Positions 1 through 7,399 of a stretch of 15,201 nt of DNA are shown piece after piece. Under the pieces are notes generated by a model, which did not search any database, had not been told where the DNA came from, and worked only from the letters and a program-made list of their open reading frames with translations. Each line of letters starts with the position of its first letter. Position 1 is the stretch's first letter. This stretch comes from CAZTCJ01 sp964612085 (GTDB lineage Bacteria > Pseudomonadota > Alphaproteobacteria > JAJFIK01): assembly GCA_964612085.1 (NCBI GenBank), contig CAZTCJ010000089.1, positions 1 to 15,201 of the forward strand, given 5' to 3'. The position numbers and the translations under genes were made by a program.

Positions 1-1100
1 TCCTGCTCGTGATTGCCCGCCAGCATATAGGTGTTGGTCATGCGCGGCATGGGGCTGTGGGCGTGGGATTCGCGCCGGCCGTTGCCGGTGGGCTCCTTGC
101 CCATGAGGCGGGCGTTGAGCCGATCCTGCATGAAGCCTTTGAGGATACCGTCCTCGATCAGCACCGTGCGGCCCGTGGGCGTGCCCTCGTCGTCCACCGT
201 CAGGGAGCCGCGCCGGTGGGGGATGGTGCCGTCGTCGATCACGGTGACGCCCTCGGCGGCGACCCGCTCGCCCATCAGGCCTGCGAAGGCCGAGGTCTTT
301 TTGCGGTTGAAGTCACCTTCGAGCCCGTGGCCCACCGCTTCGTGGAGCAGAATGCCCGGCCAGCCCGCGCCCAGCACCACATCCATCACCCCGGCAGGGG
401 CGGGCACCGAGTCGAGGTTCACGAGCGCCTGGCGCAAGGCCTCGTCGGCCTGGGCTTCCCAAGCGGCGGGATCGAGATACTGGCTGTAGCCCGTCCGGCC
501 GCCGGTGCCCGCGCTGCCCGATTCCTGGCGGTCGCTGTCGCCCACCACCACCGACACGCTCAAGCGCACCAAAGGCCGGATATCGCGAATCGACTGGCCC
601 CCGGCGCGCAGGATCTCGACCGCCTGCCATTCGCCCGCCAGCGAACAGGAGACCTGTCGCACCCGCGGATCCTTGCCGCGCAGATAGGCGTCGATGGCGG
701 TGAGCACGCGGACCTTGTCCTCGAACGGCACTTCGTTGATCGGGTTGTCGTCCACATAAAGCGCCGTATTGGTGCCGCGCGGGGAGCCGCTCAATGTGCC
801 GGAATGGCCCGTTTTGACCGCGCCCACAGCCTGGGCGGCGCGGGCGATGGCCTCTTCGCTGAGCTCGGACGCATGGGCGTAGCCGGTGGCTTCCCCGGCG
901 ACCGCGCGCAGGCCGAAACCCTGCATCGTGTCGAAATTGGCGTGGCGCAGGCGTCCGTCGTCAAAAACCAGCGACTCCGACTGGCGGTACTCGAAGAAAA
1001 GCTCGCCGTCGTCGGCGCCTTGAAGCGCATCGTCGAGACGGGTTTGAACCCGGGCCCGGTCCAGGCCGGTGCCGGTAAAGAAAAGGTCGTGACTGGTCAT
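1..1100 (-). CDS. tldD: TldD metalloprotease, 3' end cut by window edge
   Basis: This is TldD, the catalytic partner of the TldD/TldE (PmbA) heterodimeric zinc protease, which degrades unfolded peptides and is known for maturing microcin B17 and processing CcdA. I translated the minus strand from the ATG at 1100-1098: 366 codons are open to the window edge. The family is usually about 470-480 residues, so roughly the last 110 are missing. The signature HEAVGHGLEGD lies at residues 253-263 and contains the HExxxH zinc site (H253, E254, H258). The third metal ligand, a C-terminal Cys, would lie off the edge. The stretch around GKEPTGNGRRESHAHSPMPR (335-354) is also typical. A GAGG ribosome site sits 4 bases before the ATG. 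The gene is divergent from the oxidase cluster, a neighbourhood I recall from other alphaproteobacteria. No frameshift is seen in the visible part. Confidence 0.95.
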   Translation of the reverse strand, partial: MTSHDLFFTGTGLDRARVQTRLDDALQGADDGELFFEYRQSESLVFDDGRLRHANFDTMQGFGLRAVAGEATGYAHASELSEEAIARAAQAVGAVKTGHSGTLSGSPRGTNTALYVDDNPINEVPFEDKVRVLTAIDAYLRGKDPRVRQVSCSLAGEWQAVEILRAGGQSIRDIRPLVRLSVSVVVGDSDRQESGSAGTGGRTGYSQYLDPAAWEAQADEALRQALVNLDSVPAPAGVMDVVLGAGWPGILLHEAVGHGLEGDFNRKKTSAFAGLMGERVAAEGVTVIDDGTIPHRRGSLTVDDEGTPTGRTVLIEDGILKGFMQDRLNARLMGKEPTGNGRRESHAHSPMPRMTNTYMLAGNHEQ

Positions 1101-1209
1101 TGATCCTCGAAAACTTGTGAAAAAGCGCCGTTCCAGGGCAGGTCATGAGTCATCGGCCGTCATCGTCGGCTGAATTTCCCCCGCCCGCAAGCGCCGGGCG
1201 CGAGACGGG

Positions 1210-1238
1210 CCATGCTGCTGTGCGGAAACAGCGCATGG
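1210..1238. repeat. bulged inverted repeat upstream of coxB
   Basis: CCATGC, an unpaired T, then GCTGT pair with ACAGCGCATGG across a six-base loop (1222-1227), giving 11 base pairs with one bulge. It lies about 140 bases before coxB and 110 bases before tldD. It could be an operator for a dimeric regulator or a hairpin in a 5' leader; the sequence alone does not decide. There is no T-tract, so an intrinsic terminator is unlikely. Confidence 0.45.
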
Positions 1239-1279
1239 ATCCTATGCAAATGCGGCGATCCGATATATGGACCATAAAG

Positions 1280-1294
1280 CCTAAGTGCACTAGG
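1280..1294. promoter_or_regulatory. candidate operator near-palindrome
   Basis: CCTAAGTGCACTAGG contains the perfect 8-base palindrome AGTGCACT. Allowing one inserted A, the CCTA(A)GTG half matches CACTAGG over seven pairs. Its position, 85 bases before coxB in a divergent promoter region, suits a regulator-binding site, but I do not recognise it as the site of a known factor. Confidence 0.3.
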
Positions 1295-1379
1295 TTCCCG
1301 TCCGACAGAAGAACGGCTCAGCCGATTTGGCAAAAAGACGTTCCGATTTCACTCGCCGCGATGAAGTGGATCTGACGAG

Positions 1380-2246
1380 ATGCGCATGCTTGCCTTCGCG
1401 TTTCTAATTTTCAGTCTTGCCCTGGGCGCGGGCGCCGCAAGCGCCGGCCAGCCCGAGCCGTGGCAGCTCGGCTATCAGGAGGCCGCCGCGCCCATGATGG
1501 AGCGCGTGAACGAACTCCATAACTTCATTTTGATCATCATCACCGGCATCGTGCTGTTCGTGCTCGGGCTCCTCGTTTGGGTGATGGTGCGCTACAACCG
1601 CCGGGCCAACACCACCCCGTCCAAGTTTTCCCACAACACCATGGTCGAGGTGGTGTGGACGCTCGTGCCCGCGCTGATCCTGGTGGCGATCGGTATTCCC
1701 TCCTTCCGCCTGCTCGATTTCGTGGAGACCATTCCCGAAGCCGACATGACCATCAAGGCCACCGGCTATCAGTGGTTCTGGGCCTACGAATATCCCGATC
1801 ACGGCGGTTTCGAATTCTATTCGAACATGCTCCAGGACGATCAACTGGGTACGGATTATTTCGGCGATCCGCAGCCGCGCCTGCTGGCTGTCGATGCGGA
1901 TGTGGTGGTGCCCGTGGGCGCGACCGTCCGGCTCGTGGTGACGGCGGCCGATGTGCTGCATGCTTTCGCGCTGCCCGCCTTCGGGCTGAAGATGGATGCG
2001 GTGCCGGGCCGGTTGAACGAGACTTGGTTCCGGGCTGAGAAGGAAGGCATGTTCTACGGCCAGTGCTCGGAGATCTGCGGCATCCGCCACGCCTTCATGC
2101 CGATTGCCATTCGCGTGGTCTCGCAGAACGAATTCGACGCATGGGCGGAAGAACAGCGCGCCCTAGCTGGAATCTCCGACGAGGCGCCCGACATGGCCGC
2201 CAGGCCGAAGATTGAACAGCGCGTGACACTGGCCGTCGTGGAATAA
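1380..2246 (+). CDS. coxB: cytochrome c oxidase subunit II (CuA subunit)
   Basis: Subunit II of the aa3-type oxidase accepts electrons from cytochrome c through the binuclear CuA centre on the periplasmic side and passes them to haem a in subunit I. The 288-residue product starts with a signal peptide (about 1-22, ending AASAG). Two membrane helices follow (about 48-70 and 89-111), then a cupredoxin domain. The aromatic electron-entry motif YQWFWAYEYP is at 130-139. All CuA ligands are visible: H194, C229, E231 (backbone carbonyl), C233, H237 and M240, within CSEICGIRHAFM. There is no C-terminal haem c motif, so this is not a caa3-type subunit. The start at 1380 has only a weak ribosome site; an ATG two codons further on is an alternative. 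It is the first gene of the oxidase cluster; 52 bases separate it from ctaD. Confidence 0.97.
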   Translation: MRMLAFAFLIFSLALGAGAASAGQPEPWQLGYQEAAAPMMERVNELHNFILIIITGIVLFVLGLLVWVMVRYNRRANTTPSKFSHNTMVEVVWTLVPALILVAIGIPSFRLLDFVETIPEADMTIKATGYQWFWAYEYPDHGGFEFYSNMLQDDQLGTDYFGDPQPRLLAVDADVVVPVGATVRLVVTAADVLHAFALPAFGLKMDAVPGRLNETWFRAEKEGMFYGQCSEICGIRHAFMPIAIRVVSQNEFDAWAEEQRALAGISDEAPDMAARPKIEQRVTLAVVE

Positions 2247-2288
2247 TCCGCCCGGTCTGACGTGAAGCTCCCGACGACATAGCCATTT

Positions 2289-2293
2289 GAGGA
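2289..2293 (+). promoter_or_regulatory. ribosome binding site setting the ctaD start
   Basis: GAGGA lies five bases before the ATG at 2299. The frame is open further upstream to a TTG at 2287, but that start would place this ribosome site inside the coding sequence. The site therefore favours 2299. Confidence 0.75.
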
Positions 2294-2298
2294 CGATT

Positions 2299-3945
2299 AT
2301 GGCGAGCGCGACGACGGATACCGTAGAGACCCACGCCCATGGCGGGCATGATCATGCGCCTTCGGGCCTGGGGCGGTGGCTTTATTCCACCAACCACAAG
2401 GATATCGGCCTGATGTATCTGGCCTTTGCCATTGTGGGGGGCATTATCGGCGGCCTCATGTCGCTCCTGATGCGGATGGAACTGGCGGAGCCCGGCGTCA
2501 CCGTGCTCACCATGTTCTATGACGATCCGTCCCAGGCGCATCACCTCTATAACGTGCTGATCACCATGCACGGGCTCATCATGATCTTTTTCATGGTGAT
2601 GCCGGGCCTGATCGGCGGCTTCGCCAACTATTTCGTGCCGATCATGATCGGCGCGCCGGACATGGCGTTTCCGCGCCTGAACAATATCTCGTTCTGGCTG
2701 TTGCCGTTCTCACTGCTGCTGCTGCTCATGTCCATGGTCGTGCCCGGACCGACCAATGCGGCCTTGGGCCCGGGGAACGGCTGGGTGCTCTATGCGCCGC
2801 TGTCGACCACCGGCACGCCCGGACCGGCCATGGATTTCGTGATCCTGTCGCTCCACATCGCCGGTATCTCGTCGATCCTGGGCGCAATCAATTTCATCAC
2901 CACGATCTTGAACATGCGCGCGCCGGGCATGACGCTGCACAAGATGCCGCTGTTCTGCTGGGGCGTGCTGGTGACCGCGTTCCTGCTGCTGCTGTCCCTG
3001 CCGGTTCTGGCGGGCGCCATCACCATGCTACTGACCGACCGGAATTTCGGCACGACATTCTTCGACGCGGCCGGCGGCGGCGACCCGGTGTTTTATCAGC
3101 ACCTGTTCTGGTTCTTCGGCCATCCGGAAGTGTACATCATGATCCTGCCCGCTTTCGGGATCATCAGCCACATCACCGCGACCTTCTCCAAAAAGCCGAT
3201 TTTCGGCTATCTGGGCATGGCCTATGCCATGGTGGCGATCGGCGTGATCGGCTTTATCGTCTGGGCCCACCATATGTACACCACCGGCATCAACAAGGAG
3301 ACCCAGGCCTATTTCGTCGCCGCCACCATGGTCATCGCTGTTCCGACGGGCATCAAGATCTTCTCCTGGATCGCCACCATGTGGGGCGGCGCGCTGCAGT
3401 TCAAAACGCCAATGCTGTGGGCCATCGGCTTCATCTTCCTGTTCACGGTCGGCGGCGTGACGGGCGTGGTGCTCGCCAATGCGGGTGTCGATAAGTCCCT
3501 GCACGACACCTATTATGTGGTGGCGCATTTCCACTATGTGCTGTCCATGGGCGCGCTCTTCGGCATCTTCGCCGCCTGGTATTACTGGTACGCCAAGATG
3601 TTCGGCGTTCAGTACAATGAATTTCTGGGCCAGGTGCATTTCTGGAGCACCTTCATCGGCGTGAACGTGCTGTTCTTCCCGCAGCACTTCCTTGGACTGG
3701 CGGGCATGCCCCGGCGCTACGTGGACTACCCTGACGCCTATGCGGGCTGGCACTATGTCTCGACGATCGGCGCTTACATCACGATCGCGGGCACGGTGGT
3801 GTTCTTCGTGGCCATCGTCGAATCCGCCATGCGCAAGCGCCGGGTCGCGGGCAATTACTGGGGTGTGGGCGCGACGACGCTGGAATGGACCTTGTCCTCG
3901 CCGCCGCCGCATCACCAGTTCAATGAACTGCCGCAGATCAAGTGA
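2299..3945 (+). CDS. ctaD: cytochrome c oxidase subunit I (haem a/a3-CuB)
   Basis: Subunit I reduces O2 to water at the haem a3-CuB site and pumps protons. From the ATG at 2299 the product is 548 residues, normal for the family, with about 12 hydrophobic helices. Low-spin haem a ligands are H91 and H412. Haem a3 is bound by H410. CuB ligands are H275, H324 and H325, with the cross-linked Tyr at Y279 (GHPEVY). The D-channel residues N110, D121, N128 and E277, and the K-channel lysine K353, are all present, so it is an A1-type proton-pumping haem-copper oxidase. The N-terminus is His-rich (THAHGGHDHA, 11-20), which is common in related proteins and might bind metal. It lies downstream of coxB and is followed after 21 bases by a DUF3995 gene. 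I see nothing damaged. Confidence 0.98.
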   Translation: MASATTDTVETHAHGGHDHAPSGLGRWLYSTNHKDIGLMYLAFAIVGGIIGGLMSLLMRMELAEPGVTVLTMFYDDPSQAHHLYNVLITMHGLIMIFFMVMPGLIGGFANYFVPIMIGAPDMAFPRLNNISFWLLPFSLLLLLMSMVVPGPTNAALGPGNGWVLYAPLSTTGTPGPAMDFVILSLHIAGISSILGAINFITTILNMRAPGMTLHKMPLFCWGVLVTAFLLLLSLPVLAGAITMLLTDRNFGTTFFDAAGGGDPVFYQHLFWFFGHPEVYIMILPAFGIISHITATFSKKPIFGYLGMAYAMVAIGVIGFIVWAHHMYTTGINKETQAYFVAATMVIAVPTGIKIFSWIATMWGGALQFKTPMLWAIGFIFLFTVGGVTGVVLANAGVDKSLHDTYYVVAHFHYVLSMGALFGIFAAWYYWYAKMFGVQYNEFLGQVHFWSTFIGVNVLFFPQHFLGLAGMPRRYVDYPDAYAGWHYVSTIGAYITIAGTVVFFVAIVESAMRKRRVAGNYWGVGATTLEWTLSSPPPHHQFNELPQIK

Positions 3946-3966
3946 GCAGGCTCATGGTGCGGCGCG

Positions 3967-4392
3967 ATGGCATGGATGCTCATTTCGGTTCTGCTGGCTC
4001 TGTCGGGGCTGCACCTCTATTGGGCGGCTGGCGGGCGTTGGCCGGGTACGGACGATCTGTCCTTCATCGCCATGACGATCGGACGCACGCCCAAAATGAA
4101 GCCGCCCGGACCATTGGTGTGCACGACGGTCGCGGCGGCGCTGGCCGTAACTGCGGGCTTGGTTGCGGCCAAGGCCGGTCTCCTGTCAGCAGGGCCCATC
4201 CCCTCCAGTCTCGTCGCCATCGGGTTCTGGGGCGCGGGCATGGTTTTCCTGGCACGCGGCATCGCAGGTTATGTGCCCGCCGTAACCCGTTATGCGGAAG
4301 GAACGCCGTTTTACCGGCTCAACAGGCTGATCTATTCGCCGCTATGCCTGTTGATCGCCTTAGGATTTCTTGTGACCGGCCTGGCCTCGTGA
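3967..4392 (+). CDS. DUF3995 four-helix membrane protein
   Basis: This 141-residue protein matches my recollection of the DUF3995 family, whose function is unknown. It has four predicted helices (about 1-20, 50-73, 80-104 and 122-140). Characteristic patches are HLYWAAGGRWPG (16-27), ARGIAGY (96-102) and TPFYRLNRLIYSPLCLLI (113-130). The start is the first ATG in frame after the ctaD stop; its ribosome site is weak, so translation may be coupled to ctaD. It lies 21 bases after ctaD and 31 bases before ctaB, on the same strand, which makes co-transcription with the oxidase genes very likely. I do not know it as a standard member of this cluster. A role in oxidase assembly or haem/copper handling is an inference from position only. 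An overlapping 161-codon frame is Arg/Gly-rich and looks like a shadow. Confidence 0.85.
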   Translation: MAWMLISVLLALSGLHLYWAAGGRWPGTDDLSFIAMTIGRTPKMKPPGPLVCTTVAAALAVTAGLVAAKAGLLSAGPIPSSLVAIGFWGAGMVFLARGIAGYVPAVTRYAEGTPFYRLNRLIYSPLCLLIALGFLVTGLAS

Positions 4393-4412
4393 CGGCACGG
4401 ACTGCGATCTCT

Positions 4413-4419
4413 GGGAGGA
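4413..4419 (+). promoter_or_regulatory. ribosome binding site for ctaB GTG start
   Basis: GGGAGGA lies four bases before the GTG at 4424. This near-perfect site supports GTG as the true ctaB start, and no ATG lies nearby in frame before the conserved region. Confidence 0.75.
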
Positions 4420-4423
4420 CAGT

Positions 4424-5404
4424 GTGAGCGACACACTCGCTGCTAACGACGCGCAGAAACAGGCGGAGGCCGCGGTCGCCGGAACCTGGCGCGATTACGT
4501 GGCGCTTTTGAAGCCGCGCGTGATGTCGCTTGTGGTGTTCACCGGTTTTGCGGGTCTGATCGCGGCACCGGGCGACATCCATCCGCTTACCGCCTTGATG
4601 ACGCTCATCTGCATCGCGGGCGCCGCCGGTGCTTCGGGCGCGCTCAACATGTGGTACGACGCCGATATCGATGCGGTCATGCAGCGCACACGGCGGCGTC
4701 CGATCCCGCGCGGCGCGGTGATGCGCGAGGATGCGCTTGCCTTCGGCATCGCGCTGGCCGTTGTTTCCACGTTCGTCATGTGGGTGATGGTGAATGTCAT
4801 GGCCGCGGCGCTCCTGGCGCTGACGGTTCTGTTCTATATCGTCATCTACACCATGTGGCTGAAGCGGCGCACGCCCCAGAACATCGTGATCGGCGGCGCG
4901 GCCGGCGCGCTGCCGCCGGTGATCGGCTGGGCCGCCGTGACCGGCGACGTGACCCTGGAGCCCATCGTCCTGTTCCTGATCATTTTTATGTGGACACCGC
5001 CCCATTTCTGGGCGCTGTCGCTCTACCGCACGGGCGATTACGCCAAGGCGGGCGTGCCCATGCTGCCGGTGGTCGCGGGCCACAGCGCCACCCGCAACCA
5101 GATCGTGCTCTACACGATCCTGCTGGTGCCCTTGAGCCTGGCGCCGGGCGCGCTGGGCACGGCGGGCTGGCTTTACACGGGCGTCACGGCGCTTCTGGGC
5201 GTGGTATTCCTAGGCCTTACGATCCAATTATGGGCGAAGGGCCGGGTGGCGGACGAAAAAGACGAATTCGCCCAGATGGGCCTGCGCCGCATCGCCCAGC
5301 GCGTGTTCGCCTTTTCCACGCTTTATCTGTTCATTCTGTTCAGCCTGCTGGTGGTGGAACGGCTCGCCGGAATCGAGCCCTTGCCCCGGCTGGTGTCATT
5401 GTGA
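4424..5404 (+). CDS. ctaB: protohaem IX farnesyltransferase (haem O synthase)
   Basis: CtaB (CyoE/COX10) transfers the farnesyl group of farnesyl diphosphate to haem B, making haem O, the precursor of the haem A used by CtaD. The 326-residue product begins at a GTG with a strong ribosome site. It is a multi-helix UbiA-superfamily protein. The first Asp-rich motif is N75-x-x-x-D79-x-x-x-D83 (NMWYDADID), followed by MQRTRRRPIPRG, which is diagnostic for CyoE/CtaB within the superfamily. The second motif is around YRTGDYAKAGVPMLPVV. The N-terminal 20 residues are a soluble, poorly conserved lead. The gene is 31 bases after DUF3995 and 11 bases before the CoxF-like ORF. The next enzyme, haem A synthase (CtaA), is not in the window. 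Confidence 0.97.
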   Translation: MSDTLAANDAQKQAEAAVAGTWRDYVALLKPRVMSLVVFTGFAGLIAAPGDIHPLTALMTLICIAGAAGASGALNMWYDADIDAVMQRTRRRPIPRGAVMREDALAFGIALAVVSTFVMWVMVNVMAAALLALTVLFYIVIYTMWLKRRTPQNIVIGGAAGALPPVIGWAAVTGDVTLEPIVLFLIIFMWTPPHFWALSLYRTGDYAKAGVPMLPVVAGHSATRNQIVLYTILLVPLSLAPGALGTAGWLYTGVTALLGVVFLGLTIQLWAKGRVADEKDEFAQMGLRRIAQRVFAFSTLYLFILFSLLVVERLAGIEPLPRLVSL

Positions 5405-5415
5405 GAGGTCAGGCC

Positions 5416-5577
5416 ATGAGCACGGTGCAGCACAATGAGCGCACGGCGGCGGATCTGCGCAAGAACCGGCGCCAGGGCAATCTGAAGATCGGTCTGGTGC
5501 TGTTCGCCCTGGTGGTTGCGGTGTTCGCCTACACCATCATGCATCTGGGACCGAGCGTGATCGAACGCGCGTTTTGA
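5416..5577 (+). CDS. coxF: CoxF-like small single-span membrane protein
   Basis: This 53-residue protein has a charged, Arg/Lys-rich N-terminus (1-24, including RKNRRQGNLK), one membrane helix (about 25-44) and a short tail, which predicts an N-in topology. Small ORFs of this kind sit between ctaB and ctaG in many alphaproteobacteria and are annotated CoxF or as an oxidase accessory protein. The identification rests on size, topology and position rather than a catalytic motif. The ATG at 5416 follows a GAGAGG-like ribosome site and lies 11 bases after ctaB; ctaG follows after 22 bases. Its exact role is not established; stabilising the oxidase or its assembly factors is a reasonable inference. 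Confidence 0.85.
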   Translation: MSTVQHNERTAADLRKNRRQGNLKIGLVLFALVVAVFAYTIMHLGPSVIERAF

Positions 5578-5599
5578 GCTTTGAGGAGTAAAGACTGTC

Positions 5600-6196
5600 A
5601 TGGCTGACCGTCAGCCTGCATCGCAAAAGGGCCGCAACGACCGGATCGCGGTGATGTGCGCGCTGGGCGCGGGCATGATGCTCGGCATGGCTTACGCAGC
5701 CGAGCCTCTATATCAGGCCTTTTGCCGGGTCACCGGGTATGGCGGCACGCCACAGGTGGCGAGCGTCGCGCCCGATACGGTGCTCGAGCGCACCATGACG
5801 GTCCGTTTCGACGCCAATACGGCGCCGGGTCTGGCGTGGGCCTTCAAGCCCGTCCAGCGCACACAGGAACTGCCCATCGGCGAGAACGGCCTGGCCTTTT
5901 ACGAGGTCACGAACACCAGCGACCGGCCCTTGACCGGCACGGCGACATTCAATGTCACGCCGATGAAAGCGGCCATTTACTTCAATAAGATCGAATGCTT
6001 CTGCTTCACCGAGCAGACCGTGCCGCCGGGCAAGACCGTGTCCATGCCGGTTTCTTATTTTATCGACCCGGCGATTGCCGGGGATTCCAACGTGGACGAG
6101 GTGACGACGGTGACCTTGTCCTATACGTTCTTCCCCGTTGACGCGCCCGAACGGCAGACGGCGGCGCTCGAAGGCATGACCAAGACCGCGAACTGA
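5600..6196 (+). CDS. ctaG: cytochrome c oxidase assembly protein CtaG/Cox11
   Basis: CtaG (Cox11 family) is a membrane-anchored periplasmic copper chaperone that delivers copper to the CuB site of subunit I. The 198-residue product has a short cytosolic tail, one helix (about 16-34) and a periplasmic immunoglobulin-like domain. The copper-binding CFCF motif is at 134-136 with cysteines C133 and C135 (ECFCFTEQ), and the family's third conserved Cys is C42 in YQAFCRVTGYGGT. The GAGGAG ribosome site sits about 11 bases upstream of the ATG, slightly farther than usual. coxC follows after 14 bases, the usual order in alphaproteobacteria. It is not the unrelated CtaG of Bacillus (caa3-type), which is a polytopic protein. 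Confidence 0.96.
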   Translation: MADRQPASQKGRNDRIAVMCALGAGMMLGMAYAAEPLYQAFCRVTGYGGTPQVASVAPDTVLERTMTVRFDANTAPGLAWAFKPVQRTQELPIGENGLAFYEVTNTSDRPLTGTATFNVTPMKAAIYFNKIECFCFTEQTVPPGKTVSMPVSYFIDPAIAGDSNVDEVTTVTLSYTFFPVDAPERQTAALEGMTKTAN

Positions 6197-6210
6197 GGAG
6201 TGACGGCGCC

Positions 6211-7026
6211 ATGGCCGGTTCCGCCCAAGGACATGATTATCATCTCGTGGATCCGAGCCCCTGGCCGCTCGTAGGATCCTTCGGTGCCTTCGTTCTCGCC
6301 GTCGGCGGGATCATGTGGATGACCGGCATTTGGGGCGGCGGACCCTGGGTGTTCCTGGTGGGCACGGGGCTCGTCATCTTCGTGATGATCGGCTGGTGGC
6401 GCGATGTCATCAACGAGCATGAGGTGGGCGGCCATCACACGCCCATCGTCCAGCTCCATCACCGTTACGGCATGGTGCTCTTCATCGCCTCGGAAGTGAT
6501 GTTCTTCGTGGCCTGGTTCTGGGCTTATTTCAACGCGTCCCTGTTCCCGGAAGCCCACGGCTTCGCGCAATGGCCGCCGGAAGGCATCGAGACTTTCGAT
6601 CCCTGGCACCTGCCGTTCCTCAATACGCTGATCTTGCTGACCTCGGGCACCACGGTGACCTGGGCGCACCACGCGCTGGAGCATGGCGACCGCAAGGGCT
6701 TCATCAACGGCTTGTGGCTGACGATCATTCTGGGGCTGTGCTTCACGGCGGTGCAGGTCTACGAATACACCCATGCCGCCTTCGGCTTCTCCGGCAGCAT
6801 CTACGGCGCGACCTTCTACATGGCCACGGGCTTCCACGGCCTGCATGTGATCGTCGGCACGATCTTCCTGATCGTCTGCCTGATGCGCGGCTATGCCGGC
6901 CACTTCAAGGACGGCAATATTTTCGGCTTCGAGGCGGCGGCCTGGTACTGGCACTTCGTGGACGTGGTCTGGCTGTTCCTGTTCGCGGTGATCTATATCT
7001 GGGGCGCGGGCTCGGCCGGGCACTGA
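6211..7026 (+). CDS. coxC: cytochrome c oxidase subunit III
   Basis: Subunit III binds subunit I and protects the oxidase from turnover inactivation by supporting proton uptake into the D channel. The 271-residue product has seven predicted helices, the full-length bacterial form. Family landmarks are WWRDVINEHEVGGHHT (62-77), the buried glutamate E95 in ASEVMFFVAWFWAYF, the FYMATGFHGLHV patch (202-213) and YWHFVDVVWLFLF (246-258). A GAGGAG ribosome site precedes the ATG. It is 14 bases after ctaG and only 4 bases before the DUF983 gene. The symbol ctaE is also used. Confidence 0.97.
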   Translation: MAGSAQGHDYHLVDPSPWPLVGSFGAFVLAVGGIMWMTGIWGGGPWVFLVGTGLVIFVMIGWWRDVINEHEVGGHHTPIVQLHHRYGMVLFIASEVMFFVAWFWAYFNASLFPEAHGFAQWPPEGIETFDPWHLPFLNTLILLTSGTTVTWAHHALEHGDRKGFINGLWLTIILGLCFTAVQVYEYTHAAFGFSGSIYGATFYMATGFHGLHVIVGTIFLIVCLMRGYAGHFKDGNIFGFEAAAWYWHFVDVVWLFLFAVIYIWGAGSAGH

Positions 7027-7030
7027 CCCG

Positions 7031-7399
7031 ATGGCGCAGGCCCATCAAGGCGTTTCGTCCTTAGGCGCGGCTCTCAGGGGCCGGTGTCCGCGCTGCGGCA
7101 AAGGCCGTCTGTTCCGCAATCCCATCGCGCTCGCCAAAACATGCGAGGCCTGCGGGCTTGATCTGGAAGCCTATGAACAAGACGACGGGCCGGCGGCCTT
7201 CAGCCTGCTGATCGTAGGCTTCCTTATCATGGGCGGGGCGTTTCTGATGTACGATGCGCCTTATTGGCTCCACCTTCTGATCTGGCCGCCGGTGGCGCTG
7301 GTCTTGACCCTGGTCAGTGTGCGCCTGTTCAAGGCCTGGCTGGTGGCCCAGCAATTCCGCCATGACGCCCGCGAAGCAACCTGGGAGGATGAGCGATGA
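7031..7399 (+). CDS. DUF983 zinc-ribbon membrane protein
   Basis: This 122-residue protein has an N-terminal CPRCGKG...CEACG zinc ribbon (C19, C22, C38, C41) followed by two membrane helices (about 56-74 and 79-100), the typical DUF983 arrangement. The family is often found between coxC and SURF1 in alphaproteobacteria. Its function is not established, though the location suggests a part in oxidase biogenesis, possibly metal handling. It starts 4 bases after coxC, and its stop overlaps the SURF1 start (ATGA), which implies translational coupling. The cysteine ribbon is intact, so a metal-binding role is possible but unproven. Confidence 0.92.
   Translation: MAQAHQGVSSLGAALRGRCPRCGKGRLFRNPIALAKTCEACGLDLEAYEQDDGPAAFSLLIVGFLIMGGAFLMYDAPYWLHLLIWPPVALVLTLVSVRLFKAWLVAQQFRHDAREATWEDER

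Larger units (their letters stand above)
1101..1379. other. divergent tldD/coxB intergenic region
   Basis: This 279-bp gap separates two divergent genes and should hold promoters for both. I could not find a convincing -35/-10 pair on either strand. It contains a bulged hairpin (1210-1238) and a near-palindrome (1280-1294), listed separately, plus a 5-bp GC dyad at 1183-1199. A 76-codon open frame at 1145-1375 ends just before coxB, but its composition (many Arg, Pro and Ser, no recognisable motif) looks non-coding. Confidence 0.6.

Noticed and set aside
9..1103. 364-codon plus-strand frame over the tldD region
   Set aside because: The opposite strand encodes TldD with the HEAVGH motif; this frame is Ala/Gly/His/Arg-rich with no family resemblance.
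1145..1375. 76-codon frame just upstream of coxB, considered as a leader peptide
   Set aside because: No ribosome site, no motif, and non-coding-like composition. It overlaps the region expected to hold promoters.
2287..2298. TTG start for ctaD at 2287
   Set aside because: The ribosome site GAGGA falls inside this extension and is correctly spaced for the ATG at 2299.
2311..2355. His-rich N-terminus of CtaD as a novel metal-binding tag
   Set aside because: Similar short His-rich N-termini are common in alphaproteobacterial CtaD proteins, so it is not notable by itself.
3028..3915. 295-codon frame antisense to ctaD
   Set aside because: Its Arg/His/Asp/Gly-rich composition mirrors the hydrophobic codons of ctaD, which is clearly the real gene.
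4651..5577. 308-codon frame overlapping ctaB and running into the CoxF-like ORF
   Set aside because: Only the last 53 codons, from the ATG at 5416, look real. The upstream part is an out-of-frame shadow of ctaB, not a fusion.
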